Part shown: positions 16,603 through 22,904 of the stretch, one piece after another
Position numbering within the stretch: position 1 is the stretch's first letter
Layout: every line of letters starts with the position of its first letter
Assembly (NCBI GenBank): GCA_902496665.1
Contig: CABVBU010000033.1
Coordinates: 1-32,221 of the forward strand
DNA from: an uncultured Clostridium sp.
GTDB taxonomy: Bacteria; Bacillota; Clostridia; Lachnospirales; Lachnospiraceae
Length of the DNA: 32,221 nucleotides
Direction: 5' to 3'
Made by a program: the position numbers and the translations under genes
The notes under the pieces: model-generated
What the model saw: only the letters and a program-made list of their open reading frames with translations
Told to the model about the DNA's origin: nothing
Databases searched by the model: none

Positions 16603-16830
16603 ATGGTAAGTTACAATCGCTTGTGGGAGACCATGGAGAAGAGAAAGATCAGTCAATATCGGCTGATCAAGGAGTTTGGCTTAAGTTCCGGTCAGATGAG
16701 CCGTCTGAAGAAGAATACATATGTTTCGACGCATACGTTGGAGACGCTCTGCCGGATCCTGGACTGCCGGATCGAGGATGTGATGGAGGTTTCTTTCGAG
16801 GACGAGAAGAAGGAAAATAAAGTGAATTGA
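16603..16830 (+). CDS. Small XRE-family HTH regulator (paralogue 1)
   Basis: The 75-aa protein starts at ATG 16603 after CGGAGGATAA. The whole protein is a Cro/C1-type HTH: SQYRLIKEFGLSSGQMSRLKKN is the helix-turn-helix (about residues 18-39), followed by STHTLETLCRILDCRIEDVMEV, the conserved last two helices. It closely resembles the genes at 16876 and 17383, so the three arose by duplication. It is convergent with the next gene. It probably acts as a DNA-binding repressor; targets are unknown. Confidence 0.85.
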   Translation: MVSYNRLWETMEKRKISQYRLIKEFGLSSGQMSRLKKNTYVSTHTLETLCRILDCRIEDVMEVSFEDEKKENKVN

Positions 16831-16832
16831 CA

Positions 16833-16869
16833 CTGATCTTTACCGGAAAAGACTTCCGATAAAGACCAG
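16833..16869. terminator. Hairpin between convergent HTH genes
   Basis: CTGATCTTTACCGGA (16833-16847) pairs with TCCGATAAAGACCAG (16855-16869) with two mismatches. T-rich sequence follows on the + strand. It is placed to terminate both convergent transcripts. Confidence 0.5.
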
Positions 16870-16875
16870 ATAGTT

Positions 16876-17094
16876 TTACAATTCTTTTTCCCTGCGGTCA
16901 AATGAGACGCGGACGATGTCAGCAACGCTGCAATTTAAGATCCGGCACAGAGCTTCCAGCGTATGTGTGGATACGTGTTCATTTTTACGGATCCGATGGA
17001 GCTGGCCGGAGCTGAAATGATAGCTGCGGACCAGGCGGTACTGGCTGATGCCTTTTGACTTTAAGGTGTTCCAGAGCGGGCTGTAATCGATCAT
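16876..17094 (-). CDS. Small XRE-family HTH regulator (paralogue 2)
   Basis: The 72-aa protein, on the - strand, has an AAAGGAGG-like site before its ATG. HTH SQYRLVRSYHFSSGQLHRIRKN, then STHTLEALCRILNC. It is more divergent than the other two (His and Ser replace Gly near the turn), and its C-terminal tail is short and basic. Its promoter region faces that of paralogue 3, and the two share a GGCGG-n-TTCTGCCG motif. Function is inferred as a transcriptional repressor. Confidence 0.8.
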   Translation of the reverse strand: MIDYSPLWNTLKSKGISQYRLVRSYHFSSGQLHRIRKNEHVSTHTLEALCRILNCSVADIVRVSFDRREKEL

Positions 17095-17120
17095 GAGAAA
17101 CGCCTCCTTTCCTTATATAA

Positions 17121-17300
17121 TGCGGCAGAAGTTCCGCCATAGTAGAGAATAAAAGATATTCAGGGGAATTTGTGGAAATATAAGGAAAAACAGATTGAAT
17201 CTTGCGGATGTCGGCAGGAAATACAAAAGAGAAAATGAAAATGTATCGCTGGTGAGCAGTCGTGGAAACCGAAAGAGAAGAATTTAGGCGGTTTCTGCCG
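17121..17300. promoter_or_regulatory. Shared inverted-repeat motif between divergent HTH genes
   Basis: GGCGGAACTTCTGCCG reads on the - strand at 17123-17138, and GGCGGTTTCTGCCG reads on the + strand at 17287-17300. Each lies upstream of one of the divergent HTH genes. A second inverted repeat, CCTGGA-ATG-TCCAGG, is at 17331-17345. These look like operator sites for the HTH proteins; this is inference. Confidence 0.4.
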
Positions 17301-17382
17301 GATTACGAGTCTGTGGATTGAACGGGTCAGCCTGGAATGTCCAGGAAATAACGGCGAGCGATGAGACAAAGGAGGAAACGGT

Positions 17383-17673
17383 ATGGTTAAATATACAAGG
17401 TTATGGGAGACAATGCAGAGAAAAGGCATCAGCCAGTATCGTCTGATCAAGACATATGGAATCAGCAATGGTCAGTTGAACAGGCTGCGGAAGAATTTAT
17501 ATATTTCGACTCATACCGTGGAGACTTTATGCAGAATTCTGGACTGCCGCGTGGAGGACGTGATGGAGATCGTGTTCGATGAGAACGACGAGCTTTTATG
17601 GTCTCCGGGACTGGAAGAGGAGCGGCAGAAGCAGGAGGAACTGGAGAAGAAAAAGAAGAGACAGGGACAGTAA
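17383..17673 (+). CDS. Small XRE-family HTH regulator (paralogue 3)
   Basis: The 96-aa protein follows AAAGGAGG with good spacing. HTH SQYRLIKTYGISNGQLNRLRKN, then STHTVETLCRILDCRVEDVMEI. It has an extra charged, lysine-rich C-terminal tail (about residues 75-96, EEERQKQEELEKKKKRQ) that the paralogues lack. The tail may drive dimerisation or bind DNA non-specifically. It is the last of the HTH cluster before core genes. Confidence 0.83.
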   Translation: MVKYTRLWETMQRKGISQYRLIKTYGISNGQLNRLRKNLYISTHTVETLCRILDCRVEDVMEIVFDENDELLWSPGLEEERQKQEELEKKKKRQGQ

Positions 17674-17795
17674 AGTTCCTGTGTGGCAAAACATAGTGCA
17701 TAATAGATTGCGGAAATGCGAGCTGTTGACGATATCGTGAGTAGAAAGCGGCTGTAAAAAACAGAAAAATGAAGCGCAGCGGTATCTGAAATAAG

Positions 17796-17824
17796 TTGCC
17801 AATATTCTTTTTAACAGGTATACT
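17796..17824 (+). promoter_or_regulatory. Sigma-A promoter for the FKBP isomerase gene
   Basis: TTGCCA (17796-17801), a 17-nt spacer and TATACT (17819-17824). The leader to ATG 17973 would be about 140 nt and contains an AAGCCTG/CAGGTTT stem near 17865-17885 and a partial copy of the repeat at 20591. Confidence 0.6.
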
Positions 17825-17892
17825 GGATAGGAATGCATGATTTCGTTATAGAATATTCGTAAAAAGCCTGTTATCGGCAGGTTTTGCGGATG

Positions 17893-17940
17893 AGGTCTGC
17901 ACATTTGCTGCGCTGACCGTGATAGAACGCAGGCGTGCAG
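17893..17940 (+). repeat. Partial copy of the 20579-20709 repeat element
   Basis: AGGTCTGC, then two variable positions, then TTGCTGCGCTGACCGT, matches 20591-20618 at nearly every position. Similarity fades after about 17940. It lies in the leader of the isomerase gene. Confidence 0.55.
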
Positions 17941-17972
17941 GAAATAATAGAGAATATCGGAGGAACTTAAAG

Positions 17973-18404
17973 ATGACAGGACGCAATGTTGGAAAGACAT
18001 GCCGCACACATTACAGAGGTACTTTTAACGATGGTACACAGTTTGACTCTTCCTACGACCGCGGCGAGCCGTTAGAGTTCGTATGCGGCGCTGGACAGAT
18101 GATCAAGGGATTTGACGCGGCTGTTGCGGATATGGAAGTCGGTGAGATCAAGGAGATCCATCTGATGCCGGAGGAAGCTTACGGAATGCCGAATCCGAAT
18201 ATGATCCTCACACTCGAGATCGCAAATCTCCCGGGTTCCGAGGACCTTGAGGTTGGACAGCAGGTATACCTCACAAACCAGAGCGGCCAGCCGTTCCCGG
18301 TGAAGGTTACCGCGAAGGACGAGAAGATGATCACTCTTGACGCGAACCATGAGATGGCGGGGAAAGAGCTGAACTTCAAGATCGAGTTAGTGGAAGTAAA
18401 ATAA
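17973..18404 (+). CDS. FKBP-type (SlyD-like) peptidyl-prolyl isomerase
   Basis: ATG 17973 has CGGAGGA upstream; the ORF extends further 5' without a usable start. The 143-aa protein has FKBP landmarks: DGTQFDSSYDRGEP near residues 22-35, GAGQMIKGFDAAVADMEVGE near 40-59, a PEEAYG loop, then an inserted beta domain (about 75-125) as in SlyD and a C-terminal KIELVEV strand. The histidine-rich metal tail of E. coli SlyD is absent. It catalyses cis-trans isomerisation of X-Pro bonds in protein folding; it is cytoplasmic, with no signal peptide. It is a single gene under its own promoter. Confidence 0.88.
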   Translation: MTGRNVGKTCRTHYRGTFNDGTQFDSSYDRGEPLEFVCGAGQMIKGFDAAVADMEVGEIKEIHLMPEEAYGMPNPNMILTLEIANLPGSEDLEVGQQVYLTNQSGQPFPVKVTAKDEKMITLDANHEMAGKELNFKIELVEVK

Positions 18405-18453
18405 AAACAGCCGGTAAGCCTGCGTATCGGCAGGAAAGGCGCCAGAAAAAAAG

Positions 18454-18482
18454 GAATAATCCCGGTATTTTTTCACATACTA
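18454..18482 (+). promoter_or_regulatory. Sigma-G-type forespore promoter of spoVT
   Basis: GAATA (18454-18458), a 17-nt spacer and CATACTA (18476-18482). This matches the consensus GHATR-(15-18)-CATWMTA used by sigma-F/G. In Bacillus subtilis, spoVT is sigma-G controlled. The start is near 18489, 45 nt before ATG 18534. Confidence 0.75.
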
Positions 18483-18533
18483 CCCATAAGTCACACGATA
18501 TGGAAGCAGTGGTATGCAGGAGGAATAGACGTT

Positions 18534-19082
18534 ATGAAAGCTACGGGAATTGTAAGAAGAATTGATGACCTCGGACGTGTGGTGGTTCCGAAGGAGATCA
18601 GGCGGACACTTCGTTTACGCGAAGGAACGCCGTTAGAGATCTTCACGGACCGTGAGGGGGAGATCATTCTGAAGAAGTACTCGCCGATGATGGAACTGAA
18701 TGCGTTTGCGGGGCAGTATGCAGACGCGATGGCACAGTCGACAGGGCTTATGGTCTGCATCACGGACCGGGACCAGGTGGTCGCGGCGGCTGGCGGGGCG
18801 AAAAAGGATTTTTTACAGAAACCCATCAGCCGGGCGCTGGAGGATGTGATCCAGGAGCGGATGACGGTGCAGGCTGGAAAGGACGAACGGGCATTCACGC
18901 CTGTGACGGACGATGACAGCGAGGGGATCACTGCTCAGGTCATCACTCCGATCATCTGCGAGGGCGATGCCATCGGAGCGGTCATTGTGATGAGCAGGGA
19001 GCCGAGGGCGAAGTTCGCGGACGCAGAAGTGCGGCTGGCGGCGACGGCGGCGGGATTCCTGGGACGGCAGATGGAGAGCTGA
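18534..19082 (+). CDS. spoVT: Stage V sporulation protein T
   Basis: The 182-aa protein has an N-terminal AbrB-type swapped-hairpin DNA-binding domain (residues 1-50: GIVRRIDDLGRVVVPKEIRR, then REGTPLEIFTDREGEIILKKYSP) and a C-terminal GAF-like domain (about 55-180), the exact SpoVT layout and length. SpoVT tunes the sigma-G regulon in the forespore and affects spore coat and germination properties. CAGGAGG lies upstream. It sits at the position equivalent to B. subtilis spoVT, ahead of the mazG-yabO-yabP-yabQ-divIC-spoIIE run. Confidence 0.95.
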   Translation: MKATGIVRRIDDLGRVVVPKEIRRTLRLREGTPLEIFTDREGEIILKKYSPMMELNAFAGQYADAMAQSTGLMVCITDRDQVVAAAGGAKKDFLQKPISRALEDVIQERMTVQAGKDERAFTPVTDDDSEGITAQVITPIICEGDAIGAVIVMSREPRAKFADAEVRLAATAAGFLGRQMES

Positions 19083-19157
19083 GAATTGAGGCTGGGCGAG
19101 ATTTGAAACAGCAGTAAAAACGTTGAGAAAATATGCCTGGTGAGATAAAAAACGAAA

Positions 19158-19218
19158 AAAGTCCACATGATGATATTTTAGAAGAGATCACTTCAATAAA
19201 TATTATCATGTGGACTTT
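19158..19218. terminator. Very long bidirectional terminator hairpin
   Basis: A 21-bp stem: AAAGTCCACATGATGATATTT (19158-19178) against 19198-19218, with a single G-T pair. The 19-nt loop itself contains GAAG/CTTC. On the - strand, TTTTTTCG then TTTTTTATC follow, an ideal tail for the eamA transcript; on the + strand TTTTATTTA follows, for spoVT. Confidence 0.75.
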
Positions 19219-19438
19219 GACTTTTATTTACAACGAAGTTTTTCAAAAAAACGATCTAAATAAAAGGTATTATGCAAATGCACAGTTCTAATTGCCATGC
19301 ATCCGGAAGAAGCTGCCGGTGGCGGTTCCGCAGGTGAACAGTGTATCCAGACTATGTTCATGCGGGTAGACTTTTCGGATTCTGACATCCTTTATACACG
19401 TAATTATTCGGTCTACGCTAGTTTGGGCTGAAAGAACT
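19219..19438. other. Intergenic segment between terminator and eamA stop
   Basis: No gene with a ribosome binding site, no promoter of good quality and no repeat was recognised in this segment. Confidence 0.4.
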
Positions 19439-20308
19439 CTATTTCCCAGCCTGCTTCTTCAAATTTCCATAGATATACACCATGATCGAAGCGATCGCAA
19501 CCAGTGCGCCGCCGAGGATCGAGGTGGATTTTACAGGCTCGCCGAGGATCGCTGCACCGAGAACGATGCTGAACAGGATTCCGGAGTAGTTGTAGATACT
19601 GATCTCGGATGCCGGGGCGAAGCGGTAAGCGTAGGTGATGAATACCTGGCCCAAGGAACCGAAGAGGCTGATCAGCATGAGCAGCATAAACTGGCGCGGG
19701 TCCGGCATAACGAAATTGCCGATGACGAACGGCAGGGAACCGAACACGCTGAAGGTTGAAAAGTGCATGATAACGGTGATTCCGTCGACTTTTCCCTTAA
19801 AGTAGCCGAGAAATGTGTACGCAACGCCGGATGTGATGGCGGAGAGCAGCGCGACTACCAGCGGGAATGGGTCGGACTGGAAGCTCGGACGGAATACGAT
19901 GAACGCGCCGATAACGGACAGTGCCAGCGCCGGGATCTGGATCGGGGAAAGCTTCTCCTTCATAAACACAGCAGCCAGCAGTGTGACAAAGATCGGGGAG
20001 AGCTTATTTAATACGGTGACATCTCCCTGTGCAGCATGGCTGGAGGCGTAGAACAGCGTGATCAGGCCCAGGAATCCGAAGAAAGAGCGGCCGAACAGGT
20101 ACGGCTGGTATTTTTTCGGGCCGTAGTAGGAACCGTGTTTTTTGCGGATGATGAAAAAGGAAACGATCAGGATGAAGAGATTGCGGACGCAGATCTGCTC
20201 CATCGTTGGAATTTCGCGGCTCATGCGGACAACGACCTGCATGGAGGCGAAAGAAAGTGCGGACAGGATCATAAAGAGGATGCCCTTTTGTTTTTGTGTG
20301 ATATTCAT
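19439..20308 (-). CDS. DMT-superfamily EamA transporter
   Basis: The protein has 289 aa from ATG at 20308 (reverse strand, AGGAGGA upstream). It has about ten hydrophobic segments in two EamA repeats: first repeat starts at KGILFMILSALSFASMQVVVR, second at PLVVALLSAITSGVAYTF. Conserved features include the short charged loops and the C-terminal Lys tail. It is a drug/metabolite exporter-type membrane carrier of unknown substrate. It is inserted, on the opposite strand, between spoVT and mazG, where B. subtilis has the unrelated flippase yabM. Confidence 0.9.
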   Translation of the reverse strand: MNITQKQKGILFMILSALSFASMQVVVRMSREIPTMEQICVRNLFILIVSFFIIRKKHGSYYGPKKYQPYLFGRSFFGFLGLITLFYASSHAAQGDVTVLNKLSPIFVTLLAAVFMKEKLSPIQIPALALSVIGAFIVFRPSFQSDPFPLVVALLSAITSGVAYTFLGYFKGKVDGITVIMHFSTFSVFGSLPFVIGNFVMPDPRQFMLLMLISLFGSLGQVFITYAYRFAPASEISIYNYSGILFSIVLGAAILGEPVKSTSILGGALVAIASIMVYIYGNLKKQAGK

Positions 20309-20384
20309 GATGTCCTCCTGTGAAATTGTAATCGAGGAATAGCTCAATTAGAATGATGATATGTCAAAAGACACGACAATTAAG

Positions 20385-20413
20385 AGTATAACTTTTTTTC
20401 ATAGAATCGTCAA
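20385..20413 (-). promoter_or_regulatory. Sigma-A promoter of the EamA gene
   Basis: On the - strand, TTGACG (20413-20408), a 17-nt spacer and TATACT (20390-20385). Just downstream lies the inverted repeat TGTCAAAAGACA (20362-20373), a possible operator. Confidence 0.65.
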
Positions 20414-20578
20414 TTGGTGTAAATATATAGAAGGAATAAAAGATTTCAGGAAGACATGTGGAGTATGCTTGGTGCGGATTAAATTGGAAGAAATGGACGG
20501 TGATGGACTGCAGTTAAAAAACAGAATGCATATTGCCAGAGAAATAGAATCCAGTTACAATGATAGCAGAAAATAGTG
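20414..20578. other. Intergenic segment upstream of the MITE-like element
   Basis: An open frame of 71 codons crosses 20361-20576, but it overlaps the eamA promoter, lacks a ribosome binding site and looks like no known family. No other feature was seen. Confidence 0.35.
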
Positions 20579-20709
20579 TAACTGTTCAGTAGGTCTGCGC
20601 ACTTGCTGCGCTGACCGTAAGAAAACATAGGCTGGAAGGCAAAAATCCCATCAGCGAAGCTGATCTGGAATGGATTTTTGCACGTAACTATGAAGGTACT
20701 GAATAGTTA
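20579..20709. mobile_element. MITE-like element with 13-bp terminal inverted repeats
   Basis: TAACTGTTCAGTA (20579-20591) and TACTGAATAGTTA (20697-20709) are inverted repeats with one G-T pair. Inside is a long stem GCAAAAATCC (20639-20648) with GGATTTTTGC (20672-20681), enclosing ATCAGC-GAA-GCTGAT (20650-20664). No ORF is present. A partial copy of its left part is at 17893, which shows that it is a dispersed repeat. No clear target-site duplication was seen. Confidence 0.6.
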
Positions 20710-20831
20710 TAAAATAGTATTTAAAGCTGTTGGCGGCGAACATAGGCGGAATCGACGGGAGAGGACCGGGTGATCGTCAGAGACTCGAAACGGCAGGAAA
20801 TGAATGAAAACAGATAAAGTGAGGAAATACG

Positions 20832-21227
20832 ATGTATACATTCGAGGACTTAAAGCAGATCATGAAGACACTGCGTGCGGAGGACGGCTGTCCATGGGAC
20901 CGGGCGCAGAATCATGACACGTTGAAAAAGCATCTCGTGGAGGAATGCGCGGAGGTGCTGGAGGCGATCGATGATCATGACACGGAAAATCTCTGCGAGG
21001 AGCTGGGGGATGTCCTGTTCCAGGTCATGTTCCACAGTGAGATCGAGGCGGAGCAGGGAAATTTTACCGTGGATGATGTGGTGAACGGCATCTGCGAGAA
21101 GATGATCCGCCGCCATCCACGGGTCTTCGGAGGCGAGATTCCGGAGGTGGAGAACGAGAAGGACCTCTGGGAAGCGATCAAGAAACAGGAGCGGGAGGAA
21201 AAGAGAAAACGGGCTGCCGCACACTGA
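20832..21227 (+). CDS. mazG: MazG nucleoside triphosphate pyrophosphohydrolase
   Basis: The 131-aa single-domain MazG protein has CPWDRAQ at residues 20-26, EECAEVLEAI (E37, E38, E41) and EELGDVLFQV (E57, D60), which form the Mg-binding ExxE...ExxD core, then RRHPRVFG. It hydrolyses non-canonical or excess NTPs to NMP and PPi. In B. subtilis the orthologue YabN carries an extra N-terminal tetrapyrrole-methylase-like domain; that domain is absent here. GTGAGGAAA precedes the ATG. It occupies the yabN position in the sporulation cluster. Confidence 0.92.
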   Translation: MYTFEDLKQIMKTLRAEDGCPWDRAQNHDTLKKHLVEECAEVLEAIDDHDTENLCEELGDVLFQVMFHSEIEAEQGNFTVDDVVNGICEKMIRRHPRVFGGEIPEVENEKDLWEAIKKQEREEKRKRAAAH

Positions 21228-21268
21228 CGAAAAGTGCGCAAAAACACGGCAAAAACGGGCAAAAATCC

Positions 21269-21297
21269 TTGACAAAGAATGCAGAAACATATATAAA
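21269..21297 (+). promoter_or_regulatory. Strong sigma-A promoter of the HU gene
   Basis: TTGACA (21269-21274), 17-nt spacer, TATAAA (21292-21297). This is close to perfect consensus, as expected for an abundant nucleoid protein. The leader is about 70 nt. Confidence 0.8.
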
Positions 21298-21375
21298 TGT
21301 AAGAGTGCAATGCAAAGGTCCTTCGGGCAGGCTATGTCCGCAGGTTGAAATGAATTTTAGGAGGAAATAAAACAA

Positions 21376-21651
21376 ATGAACAAGACAGAATTAATCGCAG
21401 CAGTTGCTGAGCAGGCAGAACTCTCCAAGAAAGATGCTGAGAAGGCACTGAAGGCTTTCACAGATGTTATTGCAGCAGAGTTAGTTAAAGGTGAGAAGGT
21501 ACAGTTAGTTGGCTTCGGTACATTCGAAGTATCTGAGAGAGAGGCTAGAGAGGGAAGAAACCCGCTTACAGGCGAGAAGATCACGATCGCAGCTTCCAAG
21601 AACCCGAAATTCAAAGCTGGTAAGGCTTTAAAGGATATGGTTAACGCTTAA
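21376..21651 (+). CDS. hup: HU-family nucleoid protein
   Basis: The 91-aa protein has the full HU sequence: helical dimerisation half (MNKTELIAAVAEQAELSKKD), GFGTFEV (residues 46-52), and the flexible DNA-binding arm with R61-N62-P63, whose proline intercalates into DNA. It compacts DNA and assists replication and recombination. TAGGAGGAAAT lies upstream. Codons are strongly biased (GCA, AAG, TTC), as in highly expressed genes. It lies between mazG and the S4 protein, as in many Clostridia. Confidence 0.95.
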   Translation: MNKTELIAAVAEQAELSKKDAEKALKAFTDVIAAELVKGEKVQLVGFGTFEVSEREAREGRNPLTGEKITIAASKNPKFKAGKALKDMVNA

Positions 21652-21700
21652 TTCTGTTTAGGATGATAAAAGTGGCTGTGTAGGCAGCACGTGTTTGGAT

Positions 21701-21730
21701 CCCCTCCGTGATATGCGTATTGCGGAGGGG
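21701..21730 (+). terminator. Possible terminator after HU
   Basis: CCCCTCCG (21701-21708) pairs with CGGAGGGG (21723-21730), followed by TAAATTGTTT. The tail is weak, so partial read-through to the S4 gene is likely. Confidence 0.45.
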
Positions 21731-21810
21731 TAAATTGTTTCCGGGGTTCGCCTGGACAGGCGGGCAGCAGGAAGTCCGGCGGTGATAGTGCCGCAGAAAA
21801 GGAGCAAGTT

Positions 21811-22050
21811 ATGCGTTTAGATAAATATCTGAAGGTATCCCGTATCATCAAGCGCAGAACCGTGGCAAACGAGGCGTGCGACAGCGGCCGTGTGATGCTG
21901 AACGATAAGATTGCGAGAGCCAGCGCGGAAGTTAAGGTCGGAGATGTGATCGAGGTGGCATTCGGAACAAAAGCCGTCAAGGTCCGTGTGACGAGCGTGC
22001 AGGAGACGATCCGCAAGGAAGATACGAAGGAAATGTTTGAATATATTTAG
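21811..22050 (+). CDS. rqcP: RqcP/YabO S4-domain RNA-binding protein
   Basis: The 79-aa single S4 domain protein has MRLDKYLKVSRIIKRRTVANEAC, then SGRVMLND and VGDVIEV, the canonical alpha-L fold. RqcP binds the 50S subunit and helps RqcH add alanine tails during ribosome-associated quality control. AAAGGAGCAAG lies upstream. Length and position (after mazG/HU, before yabP) match yabO of B. subtilis. A strong terminator follows at once. Confidence 0.9.
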   Translation: MRLDKYLKVSRIIKRRTVANEACDSGRVMLNDKIARASAEVKVGDVIEVAFGTKAVKVRVTSVQETIRKEDTKEMFEYI

Positions 22051-22051
22051 G

Positions 22052-22086
22052 AAAAACCTCACAGTAAAAAACTGATGAGGTTTTTT
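22052..22086 (+). terminator. Rho-independent terminator after rqcP
   Basis: AAAAACCTCA (22052-22061) pairs with TGAGGTTTTT (22076-22085); CAGT/ACTG continues the stem round an A-rich loop. A six-T run is included. Confidence 0.85.
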
Positions 22087-22158
22087 ATGTAAGGCGCGAA
22101 AATGTACTAAAACATACTCTTTATTATACCGGAGTCCATAGATTCAAGTGAATCCATA

Positions 22159-22167
22159 TGATATAAT
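22159..22167 (+). promoter_or_regulatory. Extended -10 promoter of the small toxin mRNA
   Basis: TGa-TATAAT at 22159-22167, with no good -35 but a palindrome GATTCA-AG-TGAATC at 22141-22154 in its place. The transcript would start near 22174, exactly at the base of the 5' stem GTTGTCA/TGGCAAC (22174-22180 / 22190-22196). Confidence 0.6.
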
Positions 22168-22212
22168 CGACTCGTTGTCACACCCAATCTGGCAACAGAA
22201 GGGGGTGAATGC

Positions 22213-22308
22213 ATGGAGTCGATAATTTCATTTCTGGTTTCCGTTATGGCAAGTGTGATCGCATACTACATTTGCAAGTGGTTAGACGGAAACGACAGTG
22301 GCAATTAG
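22213..22308 (+). CDS. Fst-like type I toxin, 31-aa membrane peptide
   Basis: ATG 22213 follows AAGGGGGTG with 5-nt spacing. The 31-aa product has a single hydrophobic helix (residues 4-21, IISFLVSVMASVIAYYIC) followed by the hydrophilic KWLDGNDSGN tail. Size, the Trp-Leu-Asp after the helix, and the charged end resemble Fst/par-family toxins. A loop CACCC (22181-22185) in the 5' stem can pair with GGGTG (22203-22207) of the ribosome binding site, as in the sequestered leader of fst RNA I. The gene is too short for common gene callers. Its 3' end runs into a terminator shared with an antisense RNA. Toxic activity is inferred. Confidence 0.75.
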   Translation: MESIISFLVSVMASVIAYYICKWLDGNDSGN

Positions 22309-22310
22309 CC

Positions 22311-22386
22311 CAAATGAAAACCCCAGAGAATGGCCTCTCTGGGGTTTTCGCTTGTGAATTGCATGGATACAATTTCATTTCTGGTT
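22311..22386 (-). ncRNA. Candidate antitoxin RNA of the Fst-like locus
   Basis: It would be transcribed convergently with the toxin, from about 22386 to the bidirectional terminator, about 75 nt. Its 5' half is the complement of a direct repeat (22361-22386) that duplicates the toxin start region (GCATGGA 22211-22217; AATTTCATTTCTGGTT 22224-22239). It can therefore pair with the toxin mRNA both at the start codon and at the terminator, as RNA II does in par of pAD1. Confidence 0.65.
22317..22348. terminator. Bidirectional terminator shared by toxin and antisense RNAs
   Basis: A perfect 13-bp stem, AAAACCCCAGAGA (22317-22329) with TCTCTGGGGTTTT (22336-22348), has loop ATGGCC. A/T ends on both sides make it symmetrical, so it works for both strands. 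Confidence 0.8.
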
Positions 22387-22392
22387 ACCGAT

Positions 22393-22421
22393 ATTGTAGC
22401 ATATGCAAAAATGTATTTCAA
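22393..22421 (-). promoter_or_regulatory. Antisense sigma-A promoter of the antitoxin RNA
   Basis: On the - strand, TTGAAA (22421-22416), 17-nt spacer, TACAAT (22398-22393), with extended -10 TGc. It is stronger than the toxin promoter, as expected for an antitoxin. Confidence 0.7.
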
Positions 22422-22443
22422 TATACCAAAAGTGAAAAACAGC

Positions 22444-22469
22444 ATAAAAATTTTTTTACTTCATATATT
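22444..22469 (+). promoter_or_regulatory. Possible sigma-E promoter of yabP
   Basis: ATA (22444-22446) is followed after 15 nt by CATATATT (22462-22469), which fits the sigma-E -10 CATAYAHT. The spacer is 1 nt shorter than the usual 16-18. yabP is a sigma-E gene in B. subtilis. The region is AT-rich, so chance matches are possible. Confidence 0.4.
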
Positions 22470-22500
22470 TAAAACATATTTACATATATGGGAGGTTTTT

Positions 22501-22779
22501 ATGGAAGAGAATCCGGGAATGGCGCATAAGATCATTTTGAATAATCGGAATCAGGGAAATCTCACGGGGATCCTGGATGTGATCTCCTTTGACGAGAACA
22601 CCATCGTGCTGGACACGGACATGGGACTTCTGACCATAAAGGGGAAAGACCTCCATGTAAACCGGCTGAGTCTGGAAAAAGGTGAGATCGATATTGAGGG
22701 CAGGACGGACAGCCTTGTGTATTCGGCGGGCGGCGGCGCGAAGAGCGGGGGATCATTTTTGGCAAAATTATTTAAGTAG
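22501..22779 (+). CDS. yabP: Sporulation protein YabP
   Basis: The 92-aa protein starts at ATG 22501 after GGGAGG. It is a YabP/YqfC-family beta-rich protein: HKIILNNRNQGNLTGILDVISFDENTIVLDTDMG, split here by the typical G-V-x-x-V turns, then LHVNRLSLEKGEIDIEG. The C-terminus (SGGSFLAKLFK) is normal for the family. YabP is made in the mother cell and is required for efficient sporulation with YabQ. An upstream frame-open extension to 22330 crosses the antitoxin RNA and is ignored. Confidence 0.92.
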   Translation: MEENPGMAHKIILNNRNQGNLTGILDVISFDENTIVLDTDMGLLTIKGKDLHVNRLSLEKGEIDIEGRTDSLVYSAGGGAKSGGSFLAKLFK

Positions 22780-22904
22780 TGGAAAAGCAGTGATGAAAGA
22801 GTTCATGAGGAAAAATTCAGGTAACCGCAGAAAATAGATCATGTGACGAAAAATAAGACCATGAAAGAGAAAATAAGCAGGAAATTTAAACTCGGAGGTG
22901 CCTT

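Noticed and set aside
19158..19218. MITE or IS end at the 21-bp inverted repeat
   Set aside because: Its place between convergent spoVT and eamA and the T tracts on its flanks explain it as a bidirectional terminator.
20361..20576. 71-aa ORF between eamA and mazG
   Set aside because: It overlaps the eamA promoter, has no ribosome binding site and no recognisable family.
22209..22472. 87-aa ORF and the 22330 extension of yabP
   Set aside because: Both cross the toxin-antitoxin locus and its terminator in other frames; the 31-aa frame at 22213 has the ribosome binding site and a coherent membrane peptide.
22461..22490. Sigma-E-like TCATAT-16-CATATATG before yabP
   Set aside because: Transcription would start after the yabP ribosome binding site, so the more upstream CATATATT was preferred.
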